Part shown: piece after piece, positions 12,650-26,900 of the stretch
How positions within the stretch are numbered: position 1 is the first letter of the stretch
Layout: the number at the start of each line of letters is the position of its first letter
Translations under genes and position numbers: made by a program
DNA from: Owenia fusiformis
Lineage: Eukaryota > Annelida > Polychaeta > Sabellida > Oweniidae
Assembly: GCA_903813345.2 (NCBI GenBank)
Contig: CAIIXF020000012.1
Coordinates: 124,001 to 188,000 of the forward strand
Direction of reading: 5' to 3'
Length of the DNA stretch: 64,000 nt
Notes under the pieces: model-generated
Database searches by the model: none
Told to the model about the DNA's origin: nothing
Seen by the model: the letters and a program-made list of their open reading frames with translations, nothing else

Positions 12650-13145
12650 ATCTGAAACCCAATGGTCCTAATTTCAAGGGTCTGAAATTCAATCTTTAGA
12701 GTGCCAACGGTCCGAAACTGAATTCCATTGGCCAGTAACCCAATTTTTCGAAACCGATTGGTCCTACTCCATTGGTTCTGATACCCAATGATCCGAATCC
12801 TATTGGTCCGGAACCCAATGGTCCAAATCTGATTTGTCAAAAACCCGATTGTCCGAATCCCAATGGTCAATAGTCCGAATCCAAATAGTCGTTGTCCCAT
12901 TGACCCAAAACCAAATGATCAAAATTCCATTGGTCCAAAACCCTATGGTCCGAATCCCAATGATCCGAATCACATTGGTTCTAAACTCAATCCACCGAAT
13001 CTTAATTGTCCGAATCCAAATGGTCTAAGTCCCAATCGTCCAAATTCTAATGGTCCGAATCCCATTTGTCGAACCCCAATTGTCCGAATCACATTTGACC
13101 GAAACCCAATTGTCCGAATCCCGAGGTACGAATCCCAATAGTGCT
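12650..13145. repeat. 15-bp minisatellite, left arm (CCAATGGTCCGAATC)
   Basis: Degenerate tandem array of about 33 units with consensus CCAATGGTCCGAATC. The open frames across it in both strands are by-products of the repeat. It is the inverted partner of the array at 17,665-18,400. Confidence 0.9.
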
Positions 13146-13439
13146 AATAGAGATTTTACATTTTAGCATGCCAACACAAGGTCCTTGCGATAACATGGGT
13201 GCACTAAGGTCATATCACTATTTGAAGAGTTTATTTTAATTCAAAAAGGTAGTATAGGATTCTTTACATTTTAAGAAGCAGTACATTTGAATACACACTC
13301 AGTGGAGTCAGATACTGGAATTAAAACCTAGAATTGCACATTCTATATATAAAGCACAATTTTTAACCAAAGTATCATTAATACATATTATATTTTTGAT
13401 ATCTACTGAGTTGTATTAAAAGTGGCCCCAGTGGATATT

Positions 13440-13620
13440 AGCAGGCCTCGAAAATAGTGCATGTTTACATTGAGTCCCTTGTTAATTTATCAATGTTCAA
13501 AAGACCCCCTGCAGAATAGTTCTAGAGTAATAAACCAGATCTTCCTAGTATGTTACAGTAACATGATGATCTTCAAAATAAATATGGTTAAATACTGGAT
13601 TTTGTCTAGCTACAAAGATA
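13440..13620. repeat. Dispersed repeat, copy A
   Basis: Shares long stretches (for example AAAAGACCCCCTGCAGAA and AACATGATGATCTTCAAAAT) in direct orientation with 29,880-30,030. No coding or terminal structure was seen; possibly a SINE-like or other interspersed repeat. Confidence 0.55.
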
Positions 13621-14539
13621 TTAGTGTTTTGCATTTTGGAAATCCCCATTGGCCGCCATTATAAACCGATGGCCTTACCAAAGTGTCCTTTACCCAAAAA
13701 TCACTATGAAATTTTCTATTATTTAATTGCAGATATTTATAGTTAATATATTGACTAATATATTGACTAACAAACAGGCACATTTCTAAAAAGTTCTTAG
13801 ATATATACTTAGACTTTAGTTACATACGCAAATTAAAAATGAATGTGCATAATGTTTGTCCATAAACATACAAAAGAAAGTATAGATTATTGGTTCATAC
13901 ACATTTGTGATGTTACAGTACTGAGATATTAGGTCAAGGTCACCATGGTATTTTAATTTTGTAAACAAAACTCAGTGAGTCATTAACCCTTGACCTTCTA
14001 GAGAATTCTGAAACTAGTAAACATTTATTAAGATTTAATCATGTGACTAAAGATGTCCAATTAAACCTCAAATCTAGGAACGTATTCTAGAAAAGTCTTA
14101 CCATAACATTCTTACACACTTTAAATAAAACTCGAAGTGGATCTCTGGAGCAGAACATCAAATTAAGGTTATATATTAAAGGACATTTTCTTGGGAACAT
14201 AATAGCAGATTTAAATCTTAATAAGATTAAAGGACATCTAAAGGAACGTTATAGCACAACATACAACATGAGGACATATATTATAACATACACTCTATAA
14301 GGAAACATCATTGGAGAACATTCTGAACTATCTACGATTATTGAAACTTGTCATCAACTCGAACATTATTTGATTATAAGGAACATTATTTGAGGACTAT
14401 CATCAACACATTTGTAGATTATCATCAAACATTACTGGATCATCACACACTTTAGGGGACCATATCGAACATTATCCCACGATTTATGTGTTATCTGTAC
14501 AATAACAGCTACTGGTATTTCTGAGATTGTTGAAATCCG

Positions 14540-14870
14540 TGTGATATTTTCTAGAAAATCGTTTATCACACTCATATGCGTTTAATATCGTTTATCACAC
14601 GCATATCCGTGTGATAAACGAATTTTTTGATTTTTTTAAATTCATGATTGTAATCATGGGATAAACCCAAAATCTTATCATTTCTAGTGATTGTAATCAT
14701 GGGATAAACCAAATATCACACAATTTCTCGTGATATCATTTTATCGCTTTGTAGATAAAATCTAATTCTCTAAATCTCATTCGCTTCGCTCACTCGTGTT
14801 GATATTTGATATCAACTCGGCGATAAAAATGATATCACTCAAAATGATGTGATATTCTGTATTTATTGTA
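14540..14870. repeat. Cluster of short palindromes (GTTTATCACAC words)
   Basis: Contains a perfect stem TCGTTTATCACACG / CGTGTGATAAACGA around a 6-base loop (about 14,590-14,625). Repeated GATTGTAATCATGGGATAAA and GATATCA words follow. Reads as remains of a hairpin element; no gene. Confidence 0.5.
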
Positions 14871-15094
14871 TCCTCGAGGATTTAAGGATATTTCTCAACA
14901 CCGAGAGACAGTAAGCTGGATTATTGATTGACATTCATCAAGTCATCACTTAAGTATTAAACCATCTTTATAGTATTGTCATATCTTTTTATACTATCAT
15001 TATTTAGTTTTTGAAAATACATATTTGTTACATAATATATATATTGCTGTCTTTACGTGTCTGTTATATTGAACGTAACAGTGATAATACAAAT

Positions 15095-16200
15095 TATTGG
15101 TTCTGACACATTGGTGAATAAACAAAATATTGGTCCATACAAATGGGAGAATGAAAATGAAATATTTGTTCATACACGCAAGAGAAACTACAAAATATTG
15201 GTTCATAAAACTCTGGAGAAAGTACATAATAATATGTGTTCATGCACACTGGGGAAAGTGCATAATATTTGTTCATACACACACTGGAAAAAGTACAAAG
15301 TATTAGTTCATACAAACTGGAGAAAATACATAATATTTGTTCATACACACTGGAGAAAGTACAAAATATTTGTTCATACACACAATGAAAGTACAAAGTA
15401 TTGGTTCATACACACTAGAGGAAGTACAAAATATTGTTCATACGCACTGGAAGAAGTACATGTTTGTTTATACACAAAGGAGAAATTTCAAAGTATTGGT
15501 TCATACATACTGGAGAAAATACATAATGTGTTCATACACACCGGTTTAAGTACAATTTATTGGTTCGGACTCATTGTCATTGGTTAATAAAAAAATATTG
15601 GTTTAGACACAGTAGAGAATGAACAAAATATTGGTCCATGCACACGGGAGAGTGAACAAAGTTTTGGTTTATACACACTGAAAGTTCAAATTATTACATA
15701 ATTCACACTGGAGCAAGTGAAAAAATAGATAAGATTCATACACACTGGGGAAAGTATAAATTTATAATTTAGAAACACTGGAGAAGGAATGCAAAGTTTT
15801 TGTTAATACACACTGGAGAAAGTACGTAATATTTGTCCATAGACACTGGAGAATGAACACAAAGTATACTTGTTTATACAGCAGGAGAAAGTACATATTT
15901 TTTCATATACACTTGGGAAACAACAAAATATTTGTTCATACAATCTGGAGTAAGTACATAAGATTTGTTGATACACACTGGAGAAAGTAAAAATTATTTG
16001 TTCATACATACTGGAGAATAAACACAAAATATGTGTTCATACACGCAGGAGAAAGTAGAAAATATCGGTTCAAACAAACTCGAGAAAGTACAAATTATTT
16101 GTTCATACATACTGGAGAATGAACACATAATATTTGTTCACGTACACACACTGGAGAAACTACATACTTGAGTAATATTTGTTCATACAAACTGGAGAAT
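15095..16200. repeat. 33-bp minisatellite (TTCATACACACTGGAGAAAG)
   Basis: About 33 degenerate units, core TTCATACACACTGGAGAAAG followed by TACAAAATATTTG. It lies in the loop of the inverted-repeat structure. ORFs up to 176 codons across it on both strands are repeat artefacts. Confidence 0.9.
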
Positions 16201-16514
16201 ATAATATGTACTGTACAAGTAAGTGCATGTAGGTTTTTGTTTTGTTAGGATGTCAGTATTGTAAGTTTGCAAACATGCATGTCAACCATAGCCAATATAA
16301 GTGCACCCCCTCTATATGATAAGAATAAACCCTTCCTACAGTTTGGTTTAGCTTTGGATCACTATGATATCACTATGTGGCAGAAATACATTCTGATTGG
16401 ATATAAATGATCATGTGACCTTAGTTCACCATGGTATCAGGAGATTGCATGCCAAAATGTAAAATCTCTAATAGTGCAAAACCCAATTGGTCGATTCCCA
16501 ATGGTTCATTTACC

Positions 16515-17660
16515 ATCGTTTTGTTTATACATACTTCACATTTATTTCCATTAATCAATAGGTGGTTACATGTGTACAAATTGCCATTGTTTACAAGACA
16601 ACATTATCGGCAATTGAAGCAAAAAGATTAATAAAAGTTTGATAATTAGAAATACATAAAATGTTCAGACAATGATTTTTCTTTTTTGATGTTGTTTGGT
16701 TTGCTTGTTCCCCCACTCCCACAAGTGATGGTATCAATATTAAATAATTAAAAGTTACCCTGTTCCAGACTTTGTAAAGCTTGGAAAGTAAAGTGAGCTG
16801 TGATTTCAATAAGTTTTTCATTTGTTTCAATGTCCAGATTTTCATCACCATTCAATAAAAAATATGTTTTCCTTTGAATTGAGTAAGGTTCAAATTCATG
16901 TAAACAGTTCAAGTCTAATAGTCCTGCAAGAAGAACTTCACGTTCATTAAGAAGCAGTGGACACTTGATCAAAAAGTGTTCAGTAGTTTGCAATTTTTCA
17001 CCACATTTACATTTAGGATCTGTAACCGTAACAAAATTATGAGAATAAAAGTGACTGTTCAAAAGGAGACCAGCTCTAAGTCTATTAAACTTGATTTCTA
17101 TTTGTCTTGGCATACACCTAGTCATTTTCGTTGTTGATACAGCGACAAGGCTCTTCTGCTCTCTTACTGACCTTTTAAACCTTGAGATGGGTTGACCAAC
17201 TCTAGTCGCTGCTGGAAGTTTATTCCAACCATTCATTGAATTAAAAATAGTGGATTTACCACAGGATGCACTCAACTGATTCGAAATTCTATAGTCGAGC
17301 TGAAATCTAAGATCTCTGGTATGAGTGTTTTCAAAAGAATGAACTAGGTCACAAATAAAGGGTGGGAAACAATTGAAGCGAGCTTTGAATAGAAAAAGTT
17401 TTAAATGTTCATCTCTTCTTGAAAAAAAGGTTTTCCAGTTGATAGAGGAAAGTGCTTTGTCTGTACTAGACCCATGGGTAGCACCAGACACCAGGCATGC
17501 TGCTCTGTAATGCAAGAGCTTGGGGTTTTGCTGAGGAGGCCTTATTATAGATTAAGTCACAATAATTATCTTTATGTAATATTATCGAGAGAAAAAAAAG
17601 CTTTAATATATATCAAAATAGAAATAGTTGTTCCTACAAACTGTATGATTATATAAATCA
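16515..17660 (-). mobile_element. 5'-truncated LINE fragment inside the right-arm array
   Basis: A 255-codon - strand frame (16,748-17,515) encodes the C-terminal part of a LINE ORF2: AACLVSGATHGSSTDKAL, then WKTFFSRRDEHLKLFLF, and a knuckle CKCGEKLQTTEHFLIKC. Upstream RT is missing. The 15-bp array stops at about 16,515 and resumes at 17,665, so the fragment interrupts the array and is younger than it. The terminal frame is open through 17,515, but no start of the original ORF remains. Confidence 0.7.
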
Positions 17661-17664
17661 TCAT

Positions 17665-18400
17665 TTAAGACGAATAGGATTCGGACCATTGGGATTCAAT
17701 TGGTTGAGTTTAAGACCAATCGGATTATGATAATTGGGTTTTAGATCAATGGGACTCAGACCATTGAGTTTCGAACCAATGGGATTTGTACAATTAGGTT
17801 GCAGACCAATGGGATTCGGACCAATGGGAATCGAACCAATGGTATTTGGACAATTTTGGGAATCGGACCATTGAGTATCGGACTAATGGGATTTTGATCA
17901 TTGGGTTTTGGGTCAATGGGATAAGGACCATTTGGATACGAACTATTGGGATTCGGACAATTTGGTTTCTGTCAAATGTGATTCGGGCGATTGGGTTTCG
18001 GACCAATGGGATTTGGACCATTAGAATTCGGACGATTTCGGACGACTTGGACCATTGGGATCTGGTGGATTGAGTTTTGGTTCAATGCGATTTAGACCAT
18101 TGAGATTCGACAATTGGGTTTTGGACCATTGGGTTGTGGACCAATGGGATTTCGATCATTTGGTTTTTGGTCAATGACCACTTGGATTCGGACTATTGGG
18201 TTTCGGACCAATAGGATTCGGATCATTGGGTTTCAGAACCAATGGGATCGGATCATTGGGCTTCAGACAAATGTGATTCGGACCATTGGGTTTCGGACAA
18301 TTGGGTTTCTGGCCAATGGGATTCAGTTTCGAACCGTTGGGATTCGAATGATTGGATTTCAGACCAATGAGATTAGGACTTCAGACTTATGGGAAAATAG
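17665..18400. repeat. 15-bp minisatellite, right arm (inverse orientation)
   Basis: About 48 units of GATTCGGACCATTGG, the reverse complement of the left-arm unit. Longer and somewhat better preserved than the left array. Confidence 0.9.
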
Positions 18401-19220
18401 TATATAGGGATTCACAATAGAAGGTAAGTTTGCCGATTGTAAACCGCTATCATGTCCTTAGTTATTTTGTCCCTCTATCAGGTTCCCTTCCAACCTTTCC
18501 TCCTCTTATCTCCTGTTATCATTTGCTAAGTAAGACATGAAAGTTCATCGAAGAAGATTGGAATGTTTAGATCCTTGTAGAAATTAATACAACACATATT
18601 TGTAATCAATCTTTAGTGATGTTCTTGCAAGCAGGGGAAAAAATCGTTTTCACCAAGTTTGGATTTTATTATGAAATCAAACGCATGCCATTTGCATCAT
18701 ACCTTGTAGAAAAATAAAATATGTGTATGTCGGAAGTGCCTAAGAGACGTTATTTGGAAAATGGGGAAGTCCTTCTCGAGAGAAAAGAGAAAAATGCGCA
18801 TTTAAAGAGTTTTACTTCGTTTAAAAATCTGTAGAAAATTGGGGTACTTCAAATCATTCGGGGGCATCGTAGATTTCATATTGGACACCAAGAAGTCAAT
18901 ATTGAGCAAGTTATGGTTGTTTTAAATTAAAATATAACCGTTATTCCGAACCGATTCAGCTTTTGCGTCCATACCGATCCATTTTCGTTAGCTGCGTATA
19001 CTAAGGGTGATCTCATTTCTCCTGAAAACAACAACTCTGACTATTTTTGAAGCACTTATGACCTTAGTCTCAGCCCATCTGGGTCTAAACGCCTACTAAT
19101 ACGTGTGACGTTGTATTCTTCATGTTACACCTTAAATTAATTCATTTTAACCGTGGGGATATTTGCTCATAATTGCACCTGGTCCTTTTATGCGGTGGGA
19201 AGTTCGTGCAAGGATGATTG

Positions 19221-20902
19221 TAAAGCCCCCTCGCATATGGACGAATCGACTAAACGCAGTCTTGCGAATACACACTACCCTAGATAGCGCATGCGCGAAT
19301 TTTTTGGCTTTCAATCGGGTCGCTTTTGAGTATATCGACTGCTTAGTGAAAAGGTTAATACGTTTGGTGCTCGGAGTGAGTCAATATTGCTATTCGCTGA
19401 ACTTCAGTGGTGCAATAGTGAAGTCCGAGTTCCAAGTTATATGATAGTTGAAGAAATAATGTAAATAACATCGTTTTAAATTTTAAAATATTTGATATGT
19501 CATAGTACACGGTACACAGCTGCAAAAGTTGATCAATACAAGGTACAAGGAATGTAAATTGTTCAATAGTACAGGGAGCGAGAAAGTAAGCTGATTATAC
19601 AGACATACTATGTCCCGATCTCATGTATATTTACGTTGCAAACAGTGAAAATAATACTAAAAAGGCCACCTGTTGATGCTTTGAGGTGTCATCAATTGTT
19701 ATTTAATCCAAATAAGGTAAACATTATGTAGTAGATTTAGACACGGGCTTTCAGGTCGTAAATGCATTTTAGTCATTAAATTAACAAGAACGCTAGATTA
19801 TACGTGTTACTAGGGTATCAAATTGAAATAAAATAACAAAATTAGATATAAACACGTAAGTGATAAATGACTATTGGCTATCAGGATTAATGACTATCCG
19901 CTATTCAGAATAATTAAAATTGCGTGAACTACATGTAAAGAATCTTTCTATATAACCCCTTGAATGGTCTAATTCACTACCGTCCTCAAAAACCGATCAT
20001 TTAAAATAGTTTGTTCAAAATACCATCATGCCACGACATTTTGTTCTACACGATTTGCTGTAGAGGTGATATGACGTCGTATTTCTCTATTATTGTAAAA
20101 AAAACTAATACCAGATCGATGTAGTCTTATATGACGTGTTGAATGTCAGATGTTTTTGGATGGTATCTGCTCCAGTGATTTTGCATTTAATCATGAAACG
20201 CTCATCACAAGACACCTCGAAACAAACATTATCCTCCTTGTGAAAAGAGGAAAAATGTTTCACAATATGTTATGCCTTATGGCAAAGTAAAGATACATTT
20301 CTGGGACGACTATTTTGCATCTTAAGATTTTAGAAAAACAATTAATTCACATACTGGAAAACGTATCCACATATAACACGATGACAAGCAGTTTAAATAA
20401 CAGTTTACTGGGGTTTTGTTACATATCAATGTAACATTTTCGAAGGGAAACTTACATGCTCCCTGTACGTTGACAGATTTACTGAAATGTATCGTGTATT
20501 GCATTAAGTTTTGCTTCACTGCGCCCACTATTATCTATCTTTGCCTATAGTGTTTTTTGCCAACAATATTCTACAAACTGCTTGATGAATCAATTCTATG
20601 TCTGGTAGAACACTAAAAATAAATGTAAAATGTATTTTACGTTCAGAAATATGGAATTAAACCCACGTCCTCCATTTGCAACTTAGCTGTACCCTGTTTC
20701 CCTTTTAAACGTGGTCACGTGGTAGGGTAGTGTGAATAGGAATTGAGTAAAATTCGTTCCCATTAGTAGGTGTACATCGTTGGGGTGTTCGTATGTGTAA
20801 GTATCCCCCCGGAAAGCTTCGGAAGCATGCGTAAAGATGTGCTTCAGTTCGCATGTTTACGTTCCCAATCGCTATATGTGAGGGGGCCTTATTACATGTT
20901 CA
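19221..20902. mobile_element. Candidate TIR element (AAGCCCCCTC ends)
   Basis: The left AAAGCCCCCTCGCATATGGA (19,222) faces, in inverse, right-end AAGGCCCCCTCACATATAG (read on - strand, about 20,880-20,900). Between them are scattered host-like AT-rich sequence and a half-copy of the small hairpin element. No transposase. The ends are only similar, so this is a weak call. Confidence 0.35.
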
Positions 20903-20993
20903 TGTAATGCCGACGGAATTGTTTACTGCAATTTAATAGGTTGTTTGCCTGCTAAGTTATTCATGTATAAATCTCATGATCGATCAATTTCAG

Positions 20994-23900
20994 GAGAAGG
21001 GTCTGCTTTGAACCTTAAGACTGTTCCAAAAATTTGCCAAATAATATATTGTAATCGGATGAGTTGTCTACATGGTGAAATTACAAATCTAGGAGATTGT
21101 TGCCCAAGTTGTTTACCTTCACCAATTTTCAAGTAAGTATAGCCTTCTTCAGCCCTCTATTTTAGAACTGTCCCCCTAGTTCACATCAGACCAATATTAG
21201 CATATACAAAACAATTATTAACCTAATAGTTTCGACTGACTTTTGTTCTTCCTACTGAAGATTAATAATCTTCTAAGCCGTTTGAATTTAAATCTGTAGA
21301 CTCTTGATATCAATTTATACTTAACAGTTTATAGTCTATATTGGTAAATAAAAAAAGAGAAATATAATTTTAAGAGACTTTTGTTCTTCTTACCGAAGAT
21401 TAATAATCTTCTTAGCCATTTGCATTCAAAACTGTAGACTCTTGATATCAATTTATATTTACCAGTTTATAGTCTATATGGTAAATTAAAAAGAGAAATA
21501 TAATTTTAAGAGACTTTTGTTCTTCTTACCGAAGATTAATAATCTTCTTAGCCATTTGCATTCAAATCTGTAGACTCTTGATATCAATTTATATTTAACA
21601 GTTTATAGTCTATATTGGTAAGTAAAAAAAGAGAAATATAATTTTAAGAGACTTTTGTTCTTCTTACCGAAGATTAATAATCTTCTTAGCCGTTTGAATT
21701 CAAATTCAAAACTGTAGACTCTTGATATCAATTTATATTTATAACAGCCTAAAATAGCCTATAATGAGAAGTAAAAAGGAGAAATATAATTTAAAGATGC
21801 CAATTATACTTCTCTCACTAATGTCATATTGATTTACTTTCAGAAATCCGGACTACATAAAGTAAGCATAGCCAATTTCAATCCCCTATTTTAGAACTGT
21901 CCATAGTTATATTAGACCGTATGTACAGAACAAGGACACAAAAGTGTACAACGTGTCCCCACCATGGGGGGATTCTAATAGATTTTTTTCATCCCGAATG
22001 GCCAACACTAATCAGCTGAAGAAACAAAGTTTTTGGTCAAAAAATCCAAAATAGCCGCCTTGATAATTGCCCAGAATGCCGAAAGTTAATTACTTCGTGA
22101 TTTTCATAAAATAGAATCATCCCTGAAAATTGACATCAAACCATCACACAGTTCACCTGTAAATCGTTCAGTGAAACTGGATTGTCTGGGAATGCGTAGA
22201 CAAGACTCAACAGACAAGATTTTAGGATGAAACATCCAAAATGTCCGCCTTAACATTTACCCAGAATGCTAAAAAAAGTTAAAGATTTTCATACTAAGAA
22301 TCATCCCTGAAAATTTGAAATCGATCCGTCAAACGGTTCGCCTAAAAACGTGTAGATAAGACTTTGCAGGCAAGATTTTAGGACGGAAAATCAAACATGG
22401 CCGAATTAACATTTACGCTGAATATCCAAAAACTAATCATTTAGATATTTTCATACAAAGAATGATTCCTGAACATTTGAAATTGATCCGTCCAATGGTT
22501 TGCCTGAAAACGTGTAGACAAGACTTTACAGGCAAGATTTTAGGACGGGAATCCAAAATGGCTGCCTTAACATTTACCGAGAATGCCCAAAAACTAATCA
22601 GTTCGAGATTTGCATACTAAGAATCATCCCTGAAAATGTAAAATTGATCCATCAAACGGTTCACCTGAAAACGAGTTGACAAGACTTTACAGGCAAGATT
22701 TTAGGACGGGAAATCCAAAATTGCCACCTTTACATTAACCCAGAATGCCCAAAAACTAATCAGTTCGAGATTTGCATACTAAGAATCATCCCTGAAAATT
22801 TGAAATTGATCCGTGAAACGGTTCGCCTGGAAATATGTAGACAAGACTTTACAGGCAAGATTTTAGGACGGGAAATCCAAAATGGCTGCCTTAACATTTA
22901 CCCAGAATGCCCAAAAACCAATAAGTTCAATATTTGCATACTAAGAATCATCCCTGAAAATTTGAAATTGATCCATGAAACGGTTCGCCTGGAAATGTGT
23001 AAACAAAAACTTTATAGACAAGATTTTACGACAGAAAATCCAAAAATGGCCGACATACAACTACTGTTAACAATGACATGGTTTTAACAATACAGGACAC
23101 CTGAAACAATTTATAAAGCTACAAAATAATAAAAACTCGAAAACACCATATTAATATGTTTCAAAGTATTATCGCTCGCTGACTTTTCTTTAAACATTCA
23201 AAATGGCTGCCATGACAGAGCCAACATGTCCAAAATCTAATCAGATGTAGAATGAAGTTAGTTAAAGAAGATGTTAAAGTTTTAAAAGTAACTGTGAAGC
23301 TGTTTTTCTTATAGTTTGCAGAAAAGGATTTTAGCATTTGAGTTCAAAATGGCCGACAGGAAGTAGCTATCGCGTCGAAATTTTTTCGTCCAGATCTGTA
23401 TATACTCGTAAGTAATCCCTTAAAATTTGAATGTGATATCTGTAGCGGTTTTAGAGAAAAGTTCCAGACGTACAGACGGACGGACAGACATACATACGCG
23501 CCTAGGCCGACAATATGGCCCCACACTATGTGGTGGGGACATCTTGACATCTTTACGATTACTGGAAAAGTAGTGAAGCGATTTTATTTATATTAGATAT
23601 AGGTGATGGGCTAGCTCTTAATTTGTGGTATGGAGGTAGAATTTTGGAGACCATGCTAGTTACATCCTAATTTGTAATTCTCACCACAATTTGGCAATAA
23701 TTAAGCAAAATTTTACAGCGTTTAGGAAAAAATCAATATTTATACCCCCCACATGACAAAAATAGGGGGTACATAGAAAATAATTAATAACTTTACAAAA
23801 ACATTATGAGTAACCACAATTTTTTCAGAATATATGCACATATATGTCATTAATAACTGGTAAAAAATTGGTGACTATAGGTATGATGGTTGCTATGGAA

Positions 23901-26900
23901 ACAGAATGTGATTGTCAAAATTTGCTAATTTGTGTCTATTTTGGGGGGCTTGTTAACGAAAAAATGCTATGTAAGCAAGTTATGCTGCAAAAATAGCATT
24001 GATTTAAGGTTTAGAAAATTGCATATATATGTCCTGCATGCATTAAAATTGGAATGATGATTGAGTCTCAATCAGAAATATTTTTAAAAAAATTTTCTAT
24101 GACCCACCCCCTCTAAATAATCCAAAGTGGGCGTGGCATTTAAGTGAATGATCAAGCCTACTTAACAGTAGATAACTTCAATTGTATAGCCTGTATTATC
24201 ACAATTTCAACAGAATGTAGGATTCTGGTATCAGTTAACAGTTTATATGATTTTGTTCATCCCCCTCAATAGTTATAACCCCTCCTTCGTCACCACCACC
24301 CCTCCCGCGTGACAAAAGTAGGGGATACCTTGAAAATGATTAATAACTTTACAACAATGCAGTGAATAACCATCAATTTTTCAGACAGGATAAATGTATA
24401 TGTCATCAGTAATTGAAAAAATTCTTGGTAATTATAGGTATGATAGTTTCTAAACAGGATTTGATCGTCACAACTTGTGAAGATATTGGGAGGGGGGGGT
24501 CACAAAGAATACTATGCTAGCGAATTCTGCTGCAAAATTAGCATTGTTTTAAGGTTTAGAAAACTGCATATGTATGACCTGCATGCATTAACATGAAATG
24601 ATGATTGGGTTTCAATTAGATTTTTTAGATTTCACTATGACCCATCCTTCTTTACAATCCAAAGTGAGCGTGACATTTAACTGTATGATCAAACCTACTT
24701 AATAGTTCAACATTTCTATACAATGTAGACATCAGTTAACTTTTTATCATTTTGTTCATCCCCAAATATTTATGCCACTCCCCTCGTCTTAACATACTAA
24801 AAATTACACATGTATATGTCATAAGTAACTGGAAAAAGATTATGGTGATTATAGGTTTGATGGTTGCTATGGAAAAAGGATTCGATTGTCAAACAAAGGA
24901 CCGCAGACATTGTAGAATGAATCGGGTTAAAAACATGCAATACACTTTAAACCATTTTATTGACTATAAAACTGCACCATATTAAGGATTATCTATGGAT
25001 TAACACCCAGGTTTTTTATTTTTCAAACTTCAGAGGGCTAGGAATCATTGATTATGATTATATATATGCTGTTTTAAAATATGTTTAATGTATGCCAATA
25101 ATTTCTCAAATCGTGTAAATGGTTCCCATTCCTTATTCCCTGCAATTTTCTCTTTGAGGAATTCCCATAGCAATCTTATAGTATAGTTCCAAGCAGATTT
25201 TGAGATAACAGGAAAGAAATCATTAATACACACCTCATTGGGTTATGATATAAACCAAAATAATACATCTCTTCATCACTTCTGATCATCAGAACCATGC
25301 CTGCTACCATATAATGTATCTTCTGACATTGCTTAGTGTAGATACAATATTTCCTGGTGTCAAATCTTAGCAAGATGATGGGGGGATGTACCATAAAAGG
25401 AGGTCACGGGGTAGGTACAATGCTGTCAAAATCAAAACCTCAACAATACAACCAACAATCAACAGGCACGCAAAGTTCCTTATTGGTATTAAAAAGATTC
25501 AGTCACAAACATGTTGTTTATGATGATCAATGATGAAGATAACAGTTAAAGTCCATTTGACAGCTTCACGGGCAACAGTACCGTAAAATTACATACAGTT
25601 GTGTATCTCCAACAGTATGTTATGGTACTGTTTGGGCTATGGTACTGTATGGCATGGTAATATATGGTACCAGACTAAAATAGTATTGTACAGTACCATG
25701 GACACTGTACACCACCATAATAGAATGGCACTGTACGGTACTATTAATGTACCATGAGTGCAGATTGGTGGTGTTTATCAAGCCATTTGATATCACAGAA
25801 TCAAGACTCCTATGCATATCATCAGGACTTCCAGCACTTACTCAAGTCAAAAAATCCACCCAGTGTTAGGAGCTATTGCTTCTTAAGAATTTGTTAAATG
25901 CCCGTATTAGGATCAATACTAAATCATTTGATGCGCCCAAATCAAGATGAAGAAACACCATTCAGTTTGTAATAAAAACTCATGGAGAGCCATGGAATCA
26001 TGGAAAGTCCATGAGGACAGATTCTATGGTGCTTAGCAAAAAGCAAATTGCAGTTATCCAGGGAGAAGGGTGTGTCACAACTTACAAAACAGTGAAAGTG
26101 TTTGTGGCAACATGTCCTTTTACCAAGTAGCCAAATTTCCAAACACATTTCGTCAACTGGCTGATGTTCCATTCTCTGATATATCAATCATGTTCTCTGA
26201 TATGTAACTCAGTATTGGACAGTCTTTCCAAACTTTCCCTTCTTCATGTCATTCTTAAATGTTTGGTACTTTGTGATTACTCATTGTTTTCAATATCAAC
26301 TAAGGCTTTAGTCGAAGTAGCAGTAATATAAATTATTGAATGATTTGAAATGCAATACAGTATATATTCTGCTCGAGAAATTCTGTGTTGGAAAGAGACA
26401 AAGTCGAGTGCCAATACATAATATTGAGAGCAGAATATATCCTGTATTGCACCTCAAATCATTCTATAACGTTTTTATCGTGTGGTCTTAGGCCAATACA
26501 TTTTACTCAGAAGGTAATTCCTATGAAATATTCTGTATTGCTACTGAGATTGTCCCCTCCGTCCCAATATTTTCTGTATTGCTAAGGAGATGATCAATAA
26601 GGACAATCTCAGTAGCAATACAGATTGGTACAGAACAAGAACTGACCAATCAGAGGGCTTCATTTTACAGATCATACGATAAGTAAGCTGAATACTCTCC
26701 AGATTCATGGAATTTTGAAATCAACAAGGATTCCAACTCCTCATTCCTGACTTTATAAACTTCAAAGGCCTTGTTGAAGTGTTTTCCACTACCATCAATT
26801 GAACTGCAAATATCTAAGATTCTATAAGAATGTCCTCGAACCCTTAATCTCATATATTTTCCCACAGCACAAAAGGGTATGGAATGTCCCCAATCTAATG

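Larger units (their letters stand above)
9572..19018. mobile_element. Large foldback-like inverted-repeat structure with minisatellite arms
   Basis: The outer arms 9,572-10,075 and 18,545-19,018 are inverted copies; a shared run is TATACGCAGCT on the left and AGCTGCGTATA on the right. Inner arms are also inverted: 12,525-12,650 against 18,400-18,525 (GTTTACAATC and GATTGTAAAC), then the 15-bp array in opposite orientations, then 13,136-13,230 against 16,395-16,480. Between the outer and inner parts the left arm carries extra DNA (10,076-12,520), including a TIR element. A LINE tail (16,515-17,660) interrupts the right arm. Overall form recalls foldback elements such as Drosophila FB and sea urchin TU, whose arms hold short tandem repeats; membership is inference. 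No transposase was seen. Confidence 0.6.

Noticed and set aside
12616-13141. ORFs on both strands with NPNGPNPNDPN- or IGFRTNRIRTIGF-like repeats
   Set aside because: Translations of the 15-bp array (five codons per unit), not a gene; the same pattern occurs at 17,794-18,407.
15057-15587. 176-codon + strand ORF rich in VHTHWRKYK repeats
   Set aside because: Direct translation of the 33-bp minisatellite; ORFs occur on both strands of the array.
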